A stretch of 64,000 nt of DNA, from NCBI GenBank assembly GCA_902785945.1, contig CADAAR010000009.1, positions 1 through 64,000 on the forward strand, read 5' to 3'. This document shows positions 61,001 through 64,000 of the stretch, piece by piece; the stretch's first letter is position 1, and each line of letters opens with the position of its first letter. The translations under genes were made by a program, and so were the position numbers. Source of the DNA: an uncultured Prevotellaceae bacterium (GTDB taxonomy: Bacteria; Bacteroidota; Bacteroidia; Bacteroidales; Bacteroidaceae). The notes under the pieces are model-generated. The model was not told the origin of the DNA, searched no databases, and saw only the letters and a list, made by a program, of their open reading frames with translations.

Positions 61001-61344
61001 ATATTGTCGGCTCCGGAGAATGACACGCCGTCGCCATAGACAGTGATACCCTCACCAGGAGCCGTCTGTCCGGCTACGTAGAGGTTATTCTTGAATACGA
61101 TGCGTGAGTTGATGCGTATCACGCCGCTCACGTCGAACACCACGATACGGTTGGACTGGCTCACCGCATCGCGCAATGAACCGCTGCCTGAGTCGTTCAG
61201 GTTGGTCACGTGATACACCGTTCCTTTGCGTCCGCCTTCAGCAAATCGTCCCCAGCCCTGAGCGTCCGGGAATGCCAACTGTTGGGCACAGATGCTGCCG
61301 CAGATAGCCAGCAGCATGGTTGTTATCTTTATTCTATAATTCAT
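58078..61344 (-). CDS. Pectate lyase (PL1-type) with FN3, beta repeats and sorting-like tail
   Basis: This 1088-residue secreted protein has signal LAICGSICAQ. Residues about 25-360 form a right-handed beta-helix pectate lyase (WGRFAEGGRKGTVYHVTNL, IVRYMRFRMGAVGTKDKD, MIFDHCSFAWGQDENFSINW). A calcium-binding-like DTDGDGMPDAWE segment follows. An FN3 domain (about 435-520) precedes a long series of passenger-type beta repeats (NKAGNGTLTIMND, KKAGEGTWVVGT, EKQGSGDWRLTGKNTYSG). The end has VYDLGGHRH and KGIFIQNNKIMVRK, the shared tail. It cleaves homogalacturonan by beta-elimination. It begins 12 nt after the OPT transporter gene, so the two form an operon. Confidence 0.92.
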   Translation of the reverse strand: MNYRIKITTMLLAICGSICAQQLAFPDAQGWGRFAEGGRKGTVYHVTNLNDSGSGSLRDAVSQSNRIVVFDVSGVIRINSRIVFKNNLYVAGQTAPGEGITVYGDGVSFSGADNIIVRYMRFRMGAVGTKDKDCAGVANGQNMIFDHCSFAWGQDENFSINWDNKGTSPKNITLQNSIVGQGLMTHSAGGLMQAENITLYRILMVDNSTRNFKVKGINQYANNIVYNWKNAAYNMGGDSEGQSYANIESNLFINGPAVGGDCLTGGNANFHFYGNDNLQDSNRDGIYNPSTFTGDGGGDRQAASYDYPVLEKWVARDLIEKLLPNVGASLPYRDLADCYMIDEVLSFGKKGNLITNENELPIGVPTSWSWFKGEKPADTDGDGMPDAWETSHGTDPAKDDAMTIAENGYANIENYINGITREDRQFFLRAPMTLELVAATTNSITLQWADYTEDEEGFIVEMKQDGQFLEVGRTDGSWFTIQNSGLKPATAYVFRICAFKGEQRSEYAPELMVKTRPEQTELIDVETFNGSGEGEWLINPLDDETITLTEATPKTAVVVNTDANVTIGGEGYINGPASMNKAGNGTLTIMNDQQYEGATVLHCGTYAFSSLKNGGEASGLGMSQEFAQNWVMDGGTYLYTGGTTTTNRSAQLYNDTELVIAKSGSIVTMNGSFEGQGNLTINGEGLLLVNTLGCMAFDGNLIMKGGTVKLASKTVSDKGIGTASRLVMAGGEFVTIGKNESSVTYNFPIEAQAGTTSKVSFDLWNTNKCKVSGTGTLIWDVHYLREYIEGNWDNYTGHLIISGSGKNGQSQFAIRNGVGVKNATIELKGNATINGGKNASTYYLGGLSGEATTALWGFNVKKAGEGTWVVGTANTNETFRGVINDNDQAGTHPGKTSIEKQGSGDWRLTGKNTYSGTTFVTGGRLIINGQHIGKGAMTVRTGATLAGTGSLAGAVTINVGGMLQVGDTLVSDHGLTFNGGLKLNNGAILKVNGAMMDHSYQAGDEIRAFSGSVTGTFSEIQPATPGEGLVWDTSELYTKGLLKVAAASSISNILTEKENGAVYDLGGHRHTTASKGIFIQNNKIMVRK

Positions 61345-61356
61345 GGATTCTTTTTG

Positions 61357-63351
61357 TTATGCTTTCTTGTTTTTCGTTGCCCAGATGAAGTAGGCGATGA
61401 GCAGGATGTAGGCGATGAGCGAGCAGACCTCCGAGAGGGGATTGGCCAGCCACGACTCGTTGATGGGGTTGAAACCGCCGAAGCGGAGCAAGGCACTCAC
61501 CACGCCCATCAGTGCGCCTCCGGCAATAAAGCCCGAAGCGATGAGCGTACCCTTCTCGCCACGACGTTCATTCACAGCCTTATCCTCGCTGCGTGTCGTT
61601 ACAAACCAGTTGACAGCACCACCTACCAACAGCGGCACATTCAGCTCAAGGGGGATAAACATACCCAGGGCGAAAGCCAGTGCAGGAATCTTCATCCATG
61701 TAAGGATGATGGCCAGCAATGCGCCAATGCCATAGAGCAACCAAGGGGCGCCGGCACCGTTCATCATCGGTTCGATGACGGCTGCCATCGCGTTAGCCTG
61801 AGGTGCCACGAGGTGTCCCTCCTGATTCGGGTCGAAGCCATAAGTCTGGTTCAGCAGCATCATCACACCGCCCACGGTGGCAGCGCTCACCAGTGTGCCT
61901 AAGAACTTCCACTGCTGCTGTTTCTTAGGCGTCGTGCCCAGCCAATAGCCGATCTTCAGGTCGGTGATGAAGCAGCCTGCCATTGAGAGCGCCGTACATA
62001 CCACACCGCCCATGATCAATGCCGCCAGCATACCATCGCTGCCGTTCAGTCCCACAGCGGCCATCACCACCGAGGCCAGGATCAGCGTCATCAGCGTCAT
62101 ACCGCTCACAGGGTTAGAGCCCACAATGGCAATGGCATTAGCCGCCACAGTGGTAAAGAGGAAGGCGATGACGGTCACCAACAAGATGGCCACCACGGCG
62201 AAGAGCAGGTTGTGCATCACGCCTAGCCAGAAGAACACGAAGGTTACCAGCAACGCCGTGATCGAGGCGATGGCGATAAAACGAAACGAGAGGTCGCGCT
62301 GCGTGCGCAGGGTCTCGCTCTCAGTGCTCTTGTCGCCTTTCAGTTCTTTGGCGGCCAGTCCTACGGCATTCTTGATAATGCCCCACGACCGGATGATGCC
62401 GATGATACCGGCCATTGCAATACCGCCGATGCCGATAGAACGGGCATAGGTTTTGAAGATGGCCTCCGGCGACATATTACCCACGGCCGTTGTCACCTCA
62501 GCGCCGCCGATACTCAGCACTTGGTCGCCGAAAATGAGTGCCATACCTGGCACGATGAGCCACCACACACACAACGAACCCAGTGTGATGTAAAGGGCAT
62601 ACTTCAGTCCGATGATATAACCCAGTCCCAACACGGCAGCACTGGTATTGATCTTGAATACGAGCTTTGCCTTGTCGGCCAGCACCTCGCCCCAACCGAT
62701 CACACGACTAGTGAAGTTCTCGTTCCACCAGCCGAAGGTGGCTACGAAGAAGTCGTAGAGTCCACCCACCACACCTGCCAGCAGCAATGGCTTGGCCTGG
62801 TCGCCGCCCTTGGCGCCGCTCACCAATACCTGTGTCGTGGCGGTAGCTTCGGGGAAGGGATACTTACCGTGCATCTCCGAGACAAAGTATTTGCGGAAGG
62901 GTATCAGAAACAGGATACCTAGGATACCGCCCAGTGCCGAGGCCATGAAGATCTTCAGGAAGTCGGCCTGCATGTCGGGGTACTTCGCCTGAAGGATATA
63001 GATGGCGGGAAGGGTGAAGATAGCACCGGCCACCACAGCTCCCGAACAGGCACCGATCGACTGTATGATGACGTTCTCGCCTAGGGCCTTGCTGCGCTTG
63101 GCAGCTGTCGACACACCCACGGCGATGATGGCAATGGGAATGGCCGCCTCAAACACCTGACCCACCTTCAGTCCCAGGTAGGCCGCCGCTGCCGAAAAGA
63201 GCATCGCCATCAGCACGCCCCACGTTACCGACCATCCGTTCACTTCCGGGTATTGCTTCCCTGCCGACATCATCGGCTCGTAGCTTTCCCCCTCTTTCAA
63301 CTCCCTGAACGCGTTCTCAGGCAGTCCTTGTAGCATTTCTTTTTCTTCCAT
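61357..63351 (-). CDS. OPT-family oligopeptide transporter
   Basis: This is a 664-residue integral inner-membrane protein with about 15 hydrophobic segments. The bacterial OPT pattern is clear: NGWSVTWGVLMAMLFSAAAAYLGLKVGQVFEAAIPIA at the N-terminus, a repeated ANAIAIVGSNPVSGMT element (about 400-415), GYWLGTTPKKQQ, and a C-terminal GLNGSDGMLAALIMGGV-type core. OPT proteins carry small peptides or metal chelates with protons. It has its own promoter, divergent from the aldo/keto reductase, and is co-transcribed with the pectate lyase. No peptide- or metal-binding partner is nearby, so the substrate is unknown. Only about 12 nt separate it from the pectate lyase start. Confidence 0.93.
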   Translation of the reverse strand: MEEKEMLQGLPENAFRELKEGESYEPMMSAGKQYPEVNGWSVTWGVLMAMLFSAAAAYLGLKVGQVFEAAIPIAIIAVGVSTAAKRSKALGENVIIQSIGACSGAVVAGAIFTLPAIYILQAKYPDMQADFLKIFMASALGGILGILFLIPFRKYFVSEMHGKYPFPEATATTQVLVSGAKGGDQAKPLLLAGVVGGLYDFFVATFGWWNENFTSRVIGWGEVLADKAKLVFKINTSAAVLGLGYIIGLKYALYITLGSLCVWWLIVPGMALIFGDQVLSIGGAEVTTAVGNMSPEAIFKTYARSIGIGGIAMAGIIGIIRSWGIIKNAVGLAAKELKGDKSTESETLRTQRDLSFRFIAIASITALLVTFVFFWLGVMHNLLFAVVAILLVTVIAFLFTTVAANAIAIVGSNPVSGMTLMTLILASVVMAAVGLNGSDGMLAALIMGGVVCTALSMAGCFITDLKIGYWLGTTPKKQQQWKFLGTLVSAATVGGVMMLLNQTYGFDPNQEGHLVAPQANAMAAVIEPMMNGAGAPWLLYGIGALLAIILTWMKIPALAFALGMFIPLELNVPLLVGGAVNWFVTTRSEDKAVNERRGEKGTLIASGFIAGGALMGVVSALLRFGGFNPINESWLANPLSEVCSLIAYILLIAYFIWATKNKKA

Positions 63352-63373
63352 AATTCGTTGGTTTTCGTGACGG

Positions 63374-63404
63374 CAAAGGTACGTAGAATTTGCGAGACGG
63401 CAAA
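63374..63404 (-). promoter_or_regulatory. Promoter of the OPT-pectate lyase operon
   Basis: TACCTTTG (63381-63374, minus) follows TTTG (63404-63401) by 19 nt. The leader to the ATG at 63351 is about 16 nt. Confidence 0.75.
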
Positions 63405-63421
63405 ACTTTTCAGTTTAAAAG

Positions 63422-63453
63422 TTTGTTGAGTTCGGAAAAACTTGTTACCTTTG
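63422..63453 (+). promoter_or_regulatory. Promoter of the aldo/keto reductase gene
   Basis: TTTG (63422-63425) and TACCTTTG (63446-63453) are separated by exactly 20 nt. It sits back-to-back with the OPT promoter, with 17 bp between the two -33 boxes, leaving room for one shared regulator. Confidence 0.75.
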
Positions 63454-63480
63454 CAAATAGATTATTAAAGTTTAGAATTT

Positions 63481-64000
63481 ATGGTATACAATGAAATCGG
63501 AAAGACCGGTATGAAGGTGTCGAACCTGAGTTTCGGCGCTTCGTCGTTGGGAGGCGTGTTCCACAGCATCCGCGAGGAAGAGGGTATCAAGGCCGTCTAT
63601 ACGGCAGTGGAAAATGGCATGAACTTCATCGATGTGTCGCCTTATTACGGTCATTACAAGGCAGAGACCGTGTTGGGTAAGGCACTGAAGGGCATCCCCC
63701 GCGACAAATACTATCTCTCTACGAAGGTGGGTCGCTATGGTCACGATGGCATCAACACGTGGGACTACTCTGCTAAGCGTGTCACCGACAGTGTCTATGA
63801 GAGCATGGAGCGCCTAAACATCGACTATATCGACCTGATCAACGTGCACGACATCGAGTTCCAGGGCGACCGCGAGGGTGGACTGCAACTGATTGTCGAC
63901 GAGACATTGCCCGCTCTGGTGGAATTGAAGAAGAAAGGTGTTGTAGGCCATGTGGGTATCACCGACCTGCAGCCCGAGAACCTGAAGTGGGTCATCGAGC
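63481..64000 (+). CDS. Aldo/keto reductase, L-galactose/L-fucose dehydrogenase-like (partial)
   Basis: ATG at 63481 opens a frame that runs off the window after about 173 residues. It reads MVYNEIGKTGMKVSNLSFG, with NGMNFIDVSPYYG (Asp and Tyr of the catalytic tetrad), YLSTKVGRY (Lys), INVHDIEF (His) and GVVGHVGITDLQPENLKWV. The NVHDIEF stretch and the overall pattern recall L-galactose and L-fucose dehydrogenase-like members. These NAD(P)H enzymes oxidise free sugars released from plant glycans. RG-I and RG-II contain both L-galactose and L-fucose residues, so the context is plausible, but specificity cannot be set from the N-terminal part alone. Confidence 0.85.
   Translation, partial: MVYNEIGKTGMKVSNLSFGASSLGGVFHSIREEEGIKAVYTAVENGMNFIDVSPYYGHYKAETVLGKALKGIPRDKYYLSTKVGRYGHDGINTWDYSAKRVTDSVYESMERLNIDYIDLINVHDIEFQGDREGGLQLIVDETLPALVELKKKGVVGHVGITDLQPENLKWVIE

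Noticed and set aside
1..64000. tRNA or rRNA genes and IS elements
   Set aside because: I saw no cloverleaf with conserved T-loop sequence, no rRNA stretches and no transposase or integrase. A tRNAscan or ISfinder run would be needed to exclude small cases.

Overview
The window is from a Bacteroidota chromosome, most likely a gut or rumen Prevotella/Segatella-type species. The evidence is two SusC/SusD pairs, many lipoproteins with short Cys lipoboxes, and promoters of the Bacteroidota form. Those promoters have TAnnTTTG preceded by TTTG or CTTG, and in nine of the promoters listed the gap is exactly 20 nt. Secreted proteins also share a C-terminal sorting-like tail. Most of the 64 kb concerns pectin, especially rhamnogalacturonan-I (RG-I). 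I recognised no rRNA, tRNA, CRISPR array or IS element.

Region 1 (1-8.65 kb, mostly + strand) is an accessory island. It holds an orphan HigA-like antitoxin fused at its 3' end to a broken, promoter-bearing minus-strand gene. Next comes a tight three-gene operon (HIRAN-like protein, AlbA_2/Schlafen-like ATPase with wHTH, small motif protein), then two small unknowns, a BT4734/DUF3987-type primase-helicase-like protein and an M15 peptidase carrying two palindromic insertions. The island ends against an amrS gene that seems to have lost its 3' end.

Region 2 (8.65-20.6 kb, minus strand) is a six-gene operon: a SpoIIE-like lipoprotein whose phosphatase and kinase sites both look degenerate, GH105, GH2, an M6 protease, a Memo-AMMECR1 fusion, and a radical SAM AmrS. 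Just upstream is a PL11 RG lyase with its own promoter.

Region 3 (20.7-54.7 kb) begins with a RelA/SpoT-type alarmone synthetase and a small secreted unknown. The polysaccharide utilisation locus follows: a giant PL11 with autotransporter-like beta repeats, two secreted or lipoprotein unknowns, and a 17-kb seven-gene operon of three FAS1 lipoproteins and two SusC/SusD pairs. A convergent PL11 and a CHB_HEX_C-type secreted protein close the region. The likely logic is that surface lyases cut RG-I, SusCD pairs import oligosaccharides, and GH105 and GH2 finish them in the periplasm.

Region 4 (54.9-64 kb) has a VirE-type primase-helicase and an HU-like protein flanking a repeat-rich spacer, then an OPT transporter-pectate lyase operon, and the start of an aldo/keto reductase.

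A recurring oddity is short tandem repeats of 7, 8, 10 or 12 nt at gene ends and inside coding sequence. In two genes they have visibly shaped the protein.
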